From: Bacillus stratosphericus
GTDB lineage: Bacteria > Bacillota > Bacilli > Bacillales > Bacillaceae
DNA: 64,000 nt
Direction of reading: 5' to 3'
Assembly: GCF_020524495.1 (NCBI RefSeq)
Contig: NZ_JAIVLB010000011.1
Coordinates: 1 to 64,000, forward strand
Both the position numbers and the translations under genes were made by a program. Shown here piece by piece: positions 55,004 through 64,000 of the stretch. The notes under the pieces were generated by a model that saw only the letters and a list, made by a program, of their open reading frames with translations, was not told where the DNA came from and searched no databases. Every line of letters begins with the position of its first letter. The stretch's first letter is position 1.

Positions 55004-55561
55004 TTATGAAGGCAGACTTGCCATAACACTGTTATAAAGCTTAATAAATAAGTACAAAATGCCGATCAAAAACGTGGCCCAAAACAGCAAAATAAACATC
55101 ATAAACCCAATTAAATTCAGCATGGATAGCGATTGATGAATGCGAACCACCACCAAAATAAAATAGACAAGATTTGCTAACACAAAGAGTCCTACAAGCA
55201 GGATAAGCTGCTGCGTCAAAAGAAAAGCAAGCAAGCTGGCAAACAAATAAACAACGGATGCAATCCGAATTTTCTTTAAGTTTCCCCCTTCAGGGTCCTT
55301 TGCGAAAAAGAGTAAAGCCAACTCTAAGACCGTATCAGCAATAAGTTTTAATGCAGATAATATCATAAAATAAACAAGTGCAAATGCGGCAAATAGAGCA
55401 AGACGGATGCCCTGTTCTGAAAAGAATTCCAGCATTCCTTTTAAAATACCTGCTTTTGTCAAGAAATCAGTGGTCATGCCTACTGTGAAAATGGAAAAAG
55501 CAGAGCTGAATAGTAAAATTGATATCAGCGGAAAATATCCAGTCAAATATGTATTTTTCAT
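55004..55561 (-). CDS. yufK: YufK, DUF5366 membrane protein
   Basis: 185 residues from ATG 55561 (AAAGGAAC upstream), the length of B. subtilis YufK. Five membrane segments, e.g. MKNTYLTGYFPLISILLFSS, LALFAAFALVYFMILSALKL, IASVVYLFASLLAFLLTQQL, FMMFILLFWATFLIGILYLF. Function unknown. Confidence 0.85.
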   Translation of the reverse strand: MKNTYLTGYFPLISILLFSSAFSIFTVGMTTDFLTKAGILKGMLEFFSEQGIRLALFAAFALVYFMILSALKLIADTVLELALLFFAKDPEGGNLKKIRIASVVYLFASLLAFLLTQQLILLVGLFVLANLVYFILVVVRIHQSLSMLNLIGFMMFILLFWATFLIGILYLFIKLYNSVMASLPS

Positions 55562-55745
55562 AAATAGTTCCTTTCTCATAAGCTCATTTTTATTATGGCT
55601 CACTTAAAACAGATTGACAAGATGCTTTCAAATGAAACTGGGATCAAAATCAAATTTGTAATTTTCACGTACATTCCTTCACAAACTTACTTTTTCCCGT
55701 TAAAGTATTACTATTACGAAAAAATTGTGCGTTAGGGGTATACTC

Positions 55746-57344
55746 GTGAAAAAAACTTTAAGACTGCAAACACGGCTGACGATCTTTGTCTGTATCGTTG
55801 TTCTTATTTCCCTTTGTATTACATTCTTTACGATATGGTCGGAAACAGCCAAGAACATTCATCAGCAAGAGCGTGACATTGCCCTCTCCACTGCCAAAAT
55901 GGTTGCAGAGGCACCAATCACAGCGAAATCATTAGAAGACCATTCATACTCAGCACTGCGTCAATATACAACAAGTGTTCAGCATATCACCAATACTGAA
56001 TTCGTTGTCGTCATGGATATGAACGGCATTCGCAAAACACATCCCAATCCACAAAAGATCGGCAAACGATTTGCTGGCGGTGATGAAAAACCGGCATTAC
56101 AGGGTAAGGAACATATTAGCACGGCATCTGGAACACTTGGTAGGTCCATGCGTGCTTTTGTTCCTGTTTACAGCCAAGACGGAAAGCAGCTCGGGGCTGT
56201 GGCAGTAGGGATTACGTTAAAGGAAATTGACTTGATTATTCATCAAAGCTTACTCCCGCTCTACTTCGTCACATCGCTTAGCCTTCTATCTGGCATTATC
56301 GGTGCACTCATTGTTGCACGAAAAGTGAAGAAGATTATGTTTGGACTCGAGCCAGATGAAATTGCTACATTATTGAAAGAACGAAGCGCCATGCTAGAAT
56401 CAACAAAAGAAGGGATTCTTGCCGTCGATCAGCACGGTAAAATCAAGCTCGCCAACGCAGAAGCCAAACGACTCTTTCATAATTTGGGCATTATGGTTGA
56501 CCCTAGAGAACAGGATGTTCAGACTCTCCTTCCTTCAAGTGGTCTAAAGCAAGTAATCGAAACACGCAAACCGCTACTTGATCGTGACGTAAGAATGAAT
56601 GGGCTGGAGCTCGTCTTTAACGAGGTACCGATTACCGTAAAAGGTGAGATTGTTGGGGCGATTGCCACCTTCCGTGACAAAACAGAAGTCAAACACCTGG
56701 CTGAGCAGCTAAGCGGGGTCAAGATGTATGCCAATGCCCTTCGCGCCCAGTCACACGAATTTATGAACAAGCTTCATGTGATTTTAGGATTGGTACAGCT
56801 CAAAAACTATGATGACCTTGGCACTTATATACAAGATATTGCGATTTATCAGCAAATAGAAACAAATGAAATCATCAACCATGTGAAGAACTCTGTCTTA
56901 GCAGGATTTTTACTAGGAAAACAAAGCTATATTCGAGAACAAGGTGCCACCTTAGAAGTCATTTGCAACACACAGGTCCCAAACTCCGAGGACCCAGCAG
57001 TAACACATGATCTCATTACTGTCATTGGCAACCTGTTAAATAACGCACTCGATGCTGTTTCTCATACAGTGATCAAAAACATCTCGATCTCATTCCGATA
57101 CATCCAGGAGCAGCTTCATATTGAAATCACAGACACAGGTGTTGGTCTCACAAAAGAAGAGCAGGACATGATGTTTGATCAATGCTTTTCAACAAAAGGA
57201 GAAGACAGAGGATTAGGGCTCTACTTCGTTGACCAAAGCCTCAAAAAACTAAGCGGACATATGATTGTCACGAGTGAAAAAGGAGAAGGAACGACCTTTA
57301 GTCTCCGTATCCCGTATAAACAAAAGGAGGATTCTCATGATTAA
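55746..57344 (+). CDS. malK: MalK, citrate/malate-type sensor histidine kinase
   Basis: 532 residues from GTG 55746 (GGGGTA upstream); B. subtilis MalK (YufL) has 533. Two membrane segments (about 10-33 and 170-192) flank a periplasmic-type PASTA/PAS sensor domain; then a cytosolic PAS domain ([20 protein letters not shown]), a SpoOB-like DHp with [17 protein letters not shown] where His337 is the phospho-site, and HATPase with NNALDAV, DTGVGLT and GLGLYF. It senses external malate and activates maeN through MalR. Its last codons overlap malR. Confidence 0.92.
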   Translation: MKKTLRLQTRLTIFVCIVVLISLCITFFTIWSETAKNIHQQERDIALSTAKMVAEAPITAKSLEDHSYSALRQYTTSVQHITNTEFVVVMDMNGIRKTHPNPQKIGKRFAGGDEKPALQGKEHISTASGTLGRSMRAFVPVYSQDGKQLGAVAVGITLKEIDLIIHQSLLPLYFVTSLSLLSGIIGALIVARKVKKIMFGLEPDEIATLLKERSAMLESTKEGILAVDQHGKIKLANAEAKRLFHNLGIMVDPREQDVQTLLPSSGLKQVIETRKPLLDRDVRMNGLELVFNEVPITVKGEIVGAIATFRDKTEVKHLAEQLSGVKMYANALRAQSHEFMNKLHVILGLVQLKNYDDLGTYIQDIAIYQQIETNEIINHVKNSVLAGFLLGKQSYIREQGATLEVICNTQVPNSEDPAVTHDLITVIGNLLNNALDAVSHTVIKNISISFRYIQEQLHIEITDTGVGLTKEEQDMMFDQCFSTKGEDRGLGLYFVDQSLKKLSGHMIVTSEKGEGTTFSLRIPYKQKEDSHD

Positions 57345-58044
57345 TGTGTTAATAGTAGAAGATGATCCAATGGTTGGGGAGCTGAACAAACGCTATCTTA
57401 CCCAAATAGATGGTTTTGAGTTAAAGGGGATTGCCACCTCCATTCAGCGGGCATTAGAATTATTAAAAACAGAAGTCATTCACCTTATACTGCTCGATAT
57501 TTATATGCCAGGACAAAATGGGCTCGCTTTATTATCAGAAATTCGTCAGCAAAACCATGCCGTCGATGTGATTGTCATTTCTGCTGCCAATGAAGTCGAC
57601 GTGGTCCAGCAAACGATGCGAAACGGAGCAGTTGATTATTTAATCAAGCCATTTGAGTTCGAACGATTCCAATCAGCGCTGGCAGAGTATAAAAGAAAAC
57701 ACGCCCTGTTCCAAACGATGAACAGCATCTCACAAAATGACTTAGATGGGAAACTTTTTCATAAAAAAGCAGAGGTAGAAAAGGTGCTTCTGCCAAAAGG
57801 CCTGACCAAGAGTACACTCAAACTCATTTGGACAAGCATTCAATCGTTTGGTCGGCAGGCTTTCACAACTGAAGACCTAGCCAATCAAACAGAAATCTCT
57901 CAAGTCTCCATTAGAAAATACTTGAAATTCCTTGAGGATATCAAAGTTGTCGATGTGGAAATGGCGTACGGGACAATCGGACGTCCTGTTTTTCAATATA
58001 AACTTAATACGAGCCATATGAATTTGATTCAGCAATATCTATAA
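57337..58044 (+). CDS. malR: MalR, CitB-family response regulator
   Basis: 235 residues from ATG 57337 (AGGAGG upstream). Receiver domain with Asp9-Asp10, Asp54 ([10 protein letters not shown]) as the phospho-site and Lys in [10 protein letters not shown]-terminal winged helix-turn-helix ([20 protein letters not shown]). Overlaps malK by eight bases. In B. subtilis MalKR activates the malate transport genes, including maeN, which starts 5 kb downstream beyond the nup operon. Confidence 0.92.
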   Translation: MINVLIVEDDPMVGELNKRYLTQIDGFELKGIATSIQRALELLKTEVIHLILLDIYMPGQNGLALLSEIRQQNHAVDVIVISAANEVDVVQQTMRNGAVDYLIKPFEFERFQSALAEYKRKHALFQTMNSISQNDLDGKLFHKKAEVEKVLLPKGLTKSTLKLIWTSIQSFGRQAFTTEDLANQTEISQVSIRKYLKFLEDIKVVDVEMAYGTIGRPVFQYKLNTSHMNLIQQYL

Positions 58045-58050
58045 TTTGAC

Positions 58051-58086
58051 ACATCTGACCTTTCACAAAGGCCAGATGTTTTTTAA
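58051..58086 (+). terminator. Terminator of malR
   Basis: ACATCTGACC pairs with GGCCAGATGT, then TTTTTTAA. Confidence 0.85.
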
Positions 58087-58436
58087 TGACACACGATAAA
58101 CAAACCCCTTGAAATCAGTGCTTCCACTGTAGTAGAGCACATCACAAAAGCGACATTATATCATATTTCAGTCTATAAAAAGACATCGAATGAAGCCTTT
58201 TAACATTTTTTTAAAATAAAACAAATTTCTATTTATTTATTCGATCGGAAATGATAAATTATGATTGATTAGTTCAACGAGATACAAGTCTGATGTCTTA
58301 CATCTTCTCTTCCGCTCTCTGAATTTTTTTGAGAAAGCAGGATAAAATAACTTTTCACAAGGCGGTGAAGATGTAGCCAGTCTTTTTTCGCTTGACTTTT
58401 CTAAAAAAACTTTTAAATTTTATAGGAGGTTATGTT
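58087..58436. promoter_or_regulatory. Leader of the yufN operon, nothing clear inside
   Basis: 350 nt, AT-rich, no gene. B. subtilis yufN is repressed by CodY; I see no convincing AATTTTCWGAAAATT match and no single good promoter. TTGACT at 58393 with 17-bp spacing meets only AAATTT. Confidence 0.35.
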
Positions 58437-59519
58437 TTGAAGAAGCGAAAAATTGGACTAGCATTGTCCTTAGTCGTAGCAGCAGGAACCATCCTTGGAG
58501 CATGCGGCAACTCTGGTTCAAACAGCGGTGAAAGTAAAAAAGATAAAGATCAATTTACTGTTGCAATGGTAACTGACGTCGGTGGTGTCGATGACAAATC
58601 GTTTAACCAATCAGCTTGGGAAGGTCTACAGGCATTTGGAAAAGACAACAATTTAACAAAAGGTAAAAATGGCTTTGATTACTTACAATCTAAATCAGAC
58701 GCTGACTATACAACAAACTTAAACACACTTGCACGTGAAAAATTTGACCTGATTTACGGTATTGGTTACTTAATGCAAGATTCTATTACCGAAATTGCAG
58801 ATCAACGTAAGAAAAACCACTTTGCGATCGTTGATACAATAGTGGAAAAAGACAATGTAGCAAGCATTATGTTCAACGAAAACGAAGGATCTTTCCTTGT
58901 TGGTGTTGCGGCTGCTCTTTCTACAAAATCGAACAAAATCGGTTTTGTTGGTGGCATTGACTCTGAACTGATCAGAAAATTCGAAGTTGGTTTCCGTGCA
59001 GGCGTTCAAGCAGCTAATCCGAAAGCAAAAGTTGAAGTGAAATATGCTGGTGCATTCGATAAAGCAGACATCGGGAAAGCAACAGCTGAAAGTATGTACA
59101 AATCTGGCGTAGATATCATTTATCATGCAGCTGGCGGTACTGGAACTGGTGTCTTTACAGAAGCGAAAAACCTGAAAAAAGCTGACCCTAACCGTAATGT
59201 TTGGGTTATCGGTGTAGATAAAGACCAGTATGACGAAGGAAAAGTACCTGGAACAAAGCAAAGTGTCACCCTTACTTCTATGATCAAGAAAGTAGACACA
59301 GCAGTACAAGACTTAACAACGCAAGCAAAAGAAGGTAAATTCCCTGGAGGCGAAGTGATCACATACGGTCTGAAAGAAGGCGGCGTTGACATCTCTCCAT
59401 CACAGGATAACCTTGACGAAGAGGTACTAAAGAAAGTAGAAGAATGGAAACAAAAAATCATTAAGGGTGAAGTCAAAATCCCTGCAACACGTGATGAACT
59501 AAAAGATTTTAAAGCTTAA
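58437..59519 (+). CDS. yufN: YufN (NupN), guanosine-binding lipoprotein
   Basis: 360 residues from TTG 58437 (ATAGGAGG upstream); B. subtilis YufN has 359. Lipoprotein signal peptide with lipobox ILGAC (Cys near residue 22), Ser/Gly/Asn linker, then the BMP family fold: [62 protein letters not shown] and [10 protein letters not shown]. It captures guanosine outside the membrane and hands it to YufPQ. The product of this gene in B. subtilis is named NupN. Confidence 0.93.
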   Translation: MKKRKIGLALSLVVAAGTILGACGNSGSNSGESKKDKDQFTVAMVTDVGGVDDKSFNQSAWEGLQAFGKDNNLTKGKNGFDYLQSKSDADYTTNLNTLAREKFDLIYGIGYLMQDSITEIADQRKKNHFAIVDTIVEKDNVASIMFNENEGSFLVGVAAALSTKSNKIGFVGGIDSELIRKFEVGFRAGVQAANPKAKVEVKYAGAFDKADIGKATAESMYKSGVDIIYHAAGGTGTGVFTEAKNLKKADPNRNVWVIGVDKDQYDEGKVPGTKQSVTLTSMIKKVDTAVQDLTTQAKEGKFPGGEVITYGLKEGGVDISPSQDNLDEEVLKKVEEWKQKIIKGEVKIPATRDELKDFKA

Positions 59520-59674
59520 TTCATTGGGATAAGCGCGTCTTATCCCCTTGCCTCTCCTTTACCTCCTCTTTATTCGTAAAAGGTGGTAAAAGAAAAGCTG
59601 CAGCCTTGTTTTGCAGCTTTTCTTTTGCTAGTTTTTATCTTCATCAGCACCCTAAAAAAGGAGCGGTTAAACCT

Positions 59675-61210
59675 GTGGATTATATCATTGAAATGTTGAA
59701 TATACGCAAAGAATTCCCTGGCATTGTAGCAAACGACAACATTACGCTACAGCTTAAAAAGGGTGAAATTCATGCGTTGCTTGGTGAAAACGGCGCTGGA
59801 AAATCAACGCTCATGAACGTGCTTTTCGGACTGTATCAGCCTGAAAAAGGTGAAATCAAGGTACACGGAAAACCCGTTCACATCTCAAGTCCGAATGATG
59901 CAAGTGATTTAGGCATTGGAATGGTGCATCAGCACTTTATGCTTGTGGATACATTCACTGTTGCTGAAAACATTATTTTAGGGAAAGAGCCAAAGAAATT
60001 TGGAAAGATTGACAAAGAGCAAGCGATTCAGCAAGTGCAAGAGCTTTCCGATCGCTATGGGCTGAAAATAGACCCTGCTGCTAAAGTGTCTGACATCTCT
60101 GTCGGAATGCAGCAGCGTGCAGAAATCTTAAAAACACTTTACCGCGGCGCAGACATTTTGATCTTCGACGAACCAACAGCCGTCTTAACACCTCAAGAGA
60201 TAAAAGAACTTATACAAATTATGAAAAATTTAATCAATGAAGGTAAATCCATTATTTTAATTACCCATAAGCTGAAGGAAATTATGAATGCCTGTCATCG
60301 CGTCACCATTATTCGAAAAGGTCAAGGCATTCGTACACTTGATGTTGAAAGCACAAATAAAGACGAGCTTGCCAGCTTAATGGTCGGCCGGGAAGTTTCA
60401 TTTAAAACAGACAAAAAAGCAGCTTCTCCTGCTGAGGAAGTGCTTCAAATTCAAGACCTGACTGTAAAAGACGCACGAGGAATCGAAGCAGTCAAACATC
60501 TTAACCTCTCAGTGAAGGCTGGCGAGATTGTCGGAATCGCTGGTGTTGATGGCAATGGTCAATCTGAATTAATTGAAGCCATTACAGGTCTGAAAAAATC
60601 AGAATCTGGTACGATCCTGCTAAACGGGAAAGCCATTCAAAATCTCCCGCCTCGTAAGATCACCGAATCTGGTATTGGCCATATTCCTCAAGACCGTCAT
60701 AAACACGGACTTGTTCTCGACTTTTCAATTGGAGAAAATATTTCCTTACAAACATATTATCAGCGCCCATACTCAAAGTTTGGCTTAATGAATATGAAAA
60801 ATATTTATCAAAAAGCAAAACGCATTATTGATGAATATGACGTACGGACACCGAATGAATATACAGAAGCACGTGCGCTGTCAGGCGGTAACCAGCAAAA
60901 AGCCATTATAGGCCGTGAAGTTGACCGTCATCCTGACTTGTTAATTGCCGCACAGCCGACACGCGGACTTGACGTTGGTGCGATTGAATTTGTTCATAAA
61001 CGTCTCATTGAACAAAGAGATGCGGGCAAAGCCGTACTGCTCATCTCATTTGAGCTTGATGAAATTATCAATGTCAGCGACAAAATTGCTGTGATCTTTG
61101 AAGGTAGTATTATCGCCATTGTTGATCCAAAAGAAACAACAGAACAAGAGCTTGGTCTATTAATGGCTGGAAGTACGCAACAGGAAGTGGGGAAAGAAGC
61201 AAATGTCTAA
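59675..61210 (+). CDS. yufO: YufO (NupO), ABC transporter ATPase
   Basis: 511 residues from GTG 59675 (AAGGAG upstream); B. subtilis YufO has 510. Two ABC cassettes of the ribose/BMP type. The first has Walker A LLGENGAGKSTLMNVLFG near 35, signature ISVGMQQRAEILK, Walker B DILIFDEPTAVLT. The second has a degenerate Walker A (AGVDGNGQSELIEAI) and signature LSGGNQQKAII with Walker B LLIAAQPTRGLDVGA. It drives uptake through YufPQ. Confidence 0.93.
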   Translation: MDYIIEMLNIRKEFPGIVANDNITLQLKKGEIHALLGENGAGKSTLMNVLFGLYQPEKGEIKVHGKPVHISSPNDASDLGIGMVHQHFMLVDTFTVAENIILGKEPKKFGKIDKEQAIQQVQELSDRYGLKIDPAAKVSDISVGMQQRAEILKTLYRGADILIFDEPTAVLTPQEIKELIQIMKNLINEGKSIILITHKLKEIMNACHRVTIIRKGQGIRTLDVESTNKDELASLMVGREVSFKTDKKAASPAEEVLQIQDLTVKDARGIEAVKHLNLSVKAGEIVGIAGVDGNGQSELIEAITGLKKSESGTILLNGKAIQNLPPRKITESGIGHIPQDRHKHGLVLDFSIGENISLQTYYQRPYSKFGLMNMKNIYQKAKRIIDEYDVRTPNEYTEARALSGGNQQKAIIGREVDRHPDLLIAAQPTRGLDVGAIEFVHKRLIEQRDAGKAVLLISFELDEIINVSDKIAVIFEGSIIAIVDPKETTEQELGLLMAGSTQQEVGKEANV

Positions 61211-62249
61211 TCGCTTAACAAATCTGCTGATTCCGCTTATAGCCATTGTACTTGGTCTTTTCGTTGGGGCCATTATCATGCTTGCAAGCGGTTATAGTGT
61301 CATCGAAGGCTATGGCGCCCTTTGGAATGGCGTCTTCGGTGAGACCTATTATATGGGAGAAACCATCAGACAAGTTACACCTTATATTTTATCAGGGCTT
61401 GCTGTTGCCTTTGCATTTCGGACAGGCCTCTTTAATATCGGTGTAGAAGGTCAATTACTGATCGGCTGGGTAGCTGCTGTATGGATTGGAACTACGGTTC
61501 ATGCACCGATCTACATCCACCTACCTCTTGCACTGATCACGGCTGCTGTTGCAGGTGCATTATGGGGCTTTATTCCTGGGTTTTTAAAAGCTCGTTTCTA
61601 TGTACATGAAGTCATTGTCACCATCATGATGAACTATATTGCCCTTCATGTAACAAACTATTTGATTTCAAATGTCTTAACAAGTAATAAAGATAAAACA
61701 GAAAAAATTGAAGCAACCGCATCGCTTCGCTCTGGATTCTTTGAGCAAATCACCGATTTTTCTAGAATGCATAATGGTATTTTTGTTGCCATCATTGCTG
61801 CTGTTGTCATGTGGGTCATTATTCAAAAAACCTCTAAAGGGTTTGAATTACGAGCTGTTGGCATGAATCAAAAGGCCTCACATTATGCCGGAATGAACGT
61901 TCGCCGTAATATCATTTATGCGATGCTGATTTCTGGTGCCTTTGCAGGTCTTGCAGGTGCAATGGAAGGGCTTGGAACGTTTGAGTATGCCTCTATTAAA
62001 GGCTCTTTTACCGGTGTTGGTTTTGATGGAATCGCCGTCGCCTTATTAGGCGGAAACACAACCATTGGTGTTGTTCTGGCTGCATTATTGCTTGGTGGAT
62101 TGAAGGTCGGTGCTTTAAATATGCCGCTTGAATCTGGCGTACCGACTGAGGTCGTTGATATTGTCATTGCGATCATTATTCTTTTCGTCGCCTCAAGCTA
62201 TATTATCCGGATTGTGATTCAACAAATGAAGAAAAAGGGGGGGAAATAA
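61203..62249 (+). CDS. yufP: YufP (NupP), ABC permease
   Basis: 348 residues, overlapping yufO by eight bases. About ten membrane segments; LLIGWVAAVWIGTTVHAPIYI and GAFAGLAGAMEGLGTFEYAS are typical of BPD-transport-2 permeases of the ribose/BMP group. It forms one half of the guanosine channel. Confidence 0.92.
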   Translation: MSNRLTNLLIPLIAIVLGLFVGAIIMLASGYSVIEGYGALWNGVFGETYYMGETIRQVTPYILSGLAVAFAFRTGLFNIGVEGQLLIGWVAAVWIGTTVHAPIYIHLPLALITAAVAGALWGFIPGFLKARFYVHEVIVTIMMNYIALHVTNYLISNVLTSNKDKTEKIEATASLRSGFFEQITDFSRMHNGIFVAIIAAVVMWVIIQKTSKGFELRAVGMNQKASHYAGMNVRRNIIYAMLISGAFAGLAGAMEGLGTFEYASIKGSFTGVGFDGIAVALLGGNTTIGVVLAALLLGGLKVGALNMPLESGVPTEVVDIVIAIIILFVASSYIIRIVIQQMKKKGGK

Positions 62250-63209
62250 GTGGGGTTTCTGCAAATTCTTGAAATCGTCATCCCAGCTACACTTGTTTAT
62301 GCTGCACCACTTATTTTAACCGCTCTTGGAGGCGTCTTTTCAGAAAGATCAGGTGTTGTTAATATCGGTCTTGAAGGTTTGATGGTCATCGGAGCATTTT
62401 CCAGTATTATCTTTAACTTGTTTTTTGCTGATATGTTTGGCCCCTTGACCCCATGGCTTGGTCTTCTCGTTGGGATGGCTGTAGGCGGATTGTTCTCACT
62501 CATTCACGCTGTTGCGACCATAACGTTTCGAGCAGATCAAATTGTCAGTGGTGTCGCTATTAATATGCTTTCTCTTGGCGCTACATTGTTTGTCGTTAAG
62601 CTTATTTACGGAAAAGCACAAACAGATAAAATTACAGAGCCTTTCTATAAAGGAGATATTCCCCTTTTAAGTGATATTCCAATCATTGGTGATATTTTCT
62701 TTAAAGATGTATATTATACGTCCATACTCACATTAGCTCTAGCGGTTGTTGCTTGGTTTGTTTTGTTTAAACTGCCATTTGGTCTTCGTCTTCGTGCAGT
62801 CGGAGAGCATCCAATGGCTGCTGATACAATGGGCATTAAAGTCTATCGTATGCGTTATATTGGCGTTTTCATTAGTGGTCTGTTTGGCGGTCTTGGAGGG
62901 GCTGTCTACGCTTCGACCATCGCTCTAGATTTCTCACATGCGACGATTACAGGTCAAGGTTTCATTGCTTTGGCTGCTCTTGTATTCGGTAAGTGGCATC
63001 CATTTGGCGCAATGGGCGCTGCATTATTCTTTGGATTTGCTCAAAGTTTAAGTATCATTGGCTCTCTCTTACCGTTATTTCAAGATATACCCAACGTGTA
63101 CATGCTCATTGCACCGTATGTGCTTACCATCCTAGCACTTACTGGCTTTATCGGACGTGCAGATGCACCGAAAGCCCTTGGTACACCTTATTTAAAAGGA
63201 AAACGATAA
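62250..63209 (+). CDS. yufQ: YufQ (NupQ), ABC permease
   Basis: 319 residues from GTG directly after the yufP stop (GGGGGG upstream). Nine or ten membrane segments with GVVNIGLEGLMVIGAFSSII and LGGAVYASTIALDFSHATIT, the second permease of the family. Last gene of the operon. Confidence 0.92.
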   Translation: MGFLQILEIVIPATLVYAAPLILTALGGVFSERSGVVNIGLEGLMVIGAFSSIIFNLFFADMFGPLTPWLGLLVGMAVGGLFSLIHAVATITFRADQIVSGVAINMLSLGATLFVVKLIYGKAQTDKITEPFYKGDIPLLSDIPIIGDIFFKDVYYTSILTLALAVVAWFVLFKLPFGLRLRAVGEHPMAADTMGIKVYRMRYIGVFISGLFGGLGGAVYASTIALDFSHATITGQGFIALAALVFGKWHPFGAMGAALFFGFAQSLSIIGSLLPLFQDIPNVYMLIAPYVLTILALTGFIGRADAPKALGTPYLKGKR

Positions 63210-63225
63210 ATACGATATATGAACA

Positions 63226-63262
63226 ATCCCCTGAAGGACAAACTATCTTCAGGGGATTTTTG
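63226..63262 (+). terminator. Terminator of the yufNOPQ operon
   Basis: ATCCCCTGAAG pairs with CTTCAGGGGAT, followed by TTTTGT. Confidence 0.88.
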
Positions 63263-63384
63263 TATGATAAAAACGAAAAAATCCCTGTTTATTTTACTTT
63301 TATTATACTTAATTTAGTTTAATAAATAGAAGAGTATCATTCAATCTTCTACAATTGAGACAAATAGCGTTTGGGGGTGTTTAT

Positions 63385-64000
63385 GTGGCTAATGCACAAC
63401 AATTGAAATCGATTACAAACGATTCTGACAATAATAAAAGCATTTTCCGAAAGATGATGTCTTGGAAAATTGGTGTTATTGATCTTCCTGTGTATTTAGT
63501 ACTTGCAGCGATTATTTTAACTGCCGCTTATTTCAATAAAATTCCAGTAAATATGCTTGGTGGTTTCGCTGTTATTATGATTTTGGGGATTTTCCTTGGA
63601 GATGTAGGACAACGTATTCCAATCTTAAAAGATATTGGTGGACCAGCGATTCTTTCTTTATTCGTACCATCGTTCCTGGTCTTTTTTCATGTTCTGAATC
63701 CAAACTCGTTGGAAGCGGTTACGTCTCTTATGAAAACGTCTAACTTCCTTTACTTCTATATTTCTGCTCTTGTAGTAGGTAGTATTCTTGGGATGCAACG
63801 AACTGTTTTAGTACAAGGCCTTATTCGTATGTTTGTTCCTCTTGTCGCAGGTACAATTGCAGCTGTGACTGCCGGAATTCTTGTTGGTCTTTTAGTTGGT
63901 TACACACCACATCATTCGTTCTTCTTTATTATTGTACCGATTATTGCTGGTGGTGTTGGTGAAGGGATTTTGCCATTATCTATTGCTTATTCACAAATTC
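63385..64000 (+). CDS. maeN: MaeN, Na+/malate symporter (2HCT family), 3' end outside window
   Basis: 205 residues visible from GTG 63385 (GGGGGTG upstream). Soluble N-terminus VANAQQLKSITNDSDNNKS, then membrane segments: IDLPVYLVLAAIILTAAYF, MLGGFAVIMILGIFLGDVGQ, GGPAILSLFVPSFLVFFHVL, FYISALVVGSILGMQRTVLV, and VGYTPHHSFFFIIVPIIAGG with GGVGEGILPLSIAYSQ, the signature loop of the 2-hydroxycarboxylate transporters. Activated by MalKR in B. subtilis. Confidence 0.93.
   Translation, partial: MANAQQLKSITNDSDNNKSIFRKMMSWKIGVIDLPVYLVLAAIILTAAYFNKIPVNMLGGFAVIMILGIFLGDVGQRIPILKDIGGPAILSLFVPSFLVFFHVLNPNSLEAVTSLMKTSNFLYFYISALVVGSILGMQRTVLVQGLIRMFVPLVAGTIAAVTAGILVGLLVGYTPHHSFFFIIVPIIAGGVGEGILPLSIAYSQI

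Noticed and set aside
58770-59309. Minus-strand frame of 179 codons opposite yufN
   Set aside because: Cys/Phe/Ser-rich shadow of a well-supported lipoprotein gene.
1-64000. CRISPR arrays, tRNA or rRNA genes
   Set aside because: No regularly spaced repeats, cloverleaf sequences with a CCA-type end, or rRNA motifs were seen on either strand; only a search program could exclude them fully.

Overview
The window is chromosomal DNA of a Bacillus of the B. pumilus/safensis/altitudinis type. From about 27 kb onward the gene order follows the B. subtilis yub-tlp-tgl-yug-kin-pbpD-yuf region (uppP, yubA, chemoreceptors, tgl, yugU, yugS, yugP, yugN, pgi, yuzA, yugI, alaT-alaR, yugF, yugE, patB, kinB, kapB, kapD, yuxJ, pbpD, yuxK, yufK, malK-malR, yufNOPQ, maeN), but with many lineage-specific losses. 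Species assignment is inference from order and protein likeness, not from a database search.

Region 1 (1-25.6 kb) is a PBSX/skin-type defective prophage, almost all on the minus strand. Read in transcription order it holds a divergent repressor with an array of operator-like sites, a decayed Cro-like gene, small early genes, xtrA, the sigma-like late activator xpf, terminase (xtmA, xtmB), portal, protease/scaffold, capsid, head-tail connectors, sheath, tube, tail chaperone with a programmed -1 frameshift, a 1379-residue tape measure, baseplate genes, two tail-fibre modules (one interrupted by an in-frame TGA), XhlA and an amidase cut by the window edge. No integrase or replication gene is visible. 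Between the tube gene and the tail chaperone lies a toxin/antisense-RNA pair resembling txpA/ratA.

Region 2 (25.6-35 kb) is an accessory and decaying strip: a small secreted protein of unknown function, a fragment of biotin synthase (bioB), a frameshifted secreted protein, uppP and yubA, truncated oxidoreductase and DJ-1-like remnants, two intact chemoreceptors, an IS3-family remnant between them and the tail end of a third chemoreceptor.

Region 3 (35-48.5 kb) has tgl, a nitronate monooxygenase-like gene, yugU, yugS, yugP, a deleted yugO potassium channel with a run of 14 C, yugN, a GerPA/PF-like gene, pgi, a yugJ/yugK ghost, yuzA, yugI, the alaR-alaT alanine operon, yugF, yugE and patB.

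Region 4 (48.5-64 kb) contains the sporulation phosphorelay kinase kinB with kapB and kapD, the transporter yuxJ, penicillin-binding protein pbpD, yuxK, yufK, the malate two-component system malK-malR, the guanosine ABC transporter yufNOPQ (nupNOPQ) and the start of maeN, the Na+/malate symporter that MalKR controls. No rRNA, tRNA or CRISPR array was seen.
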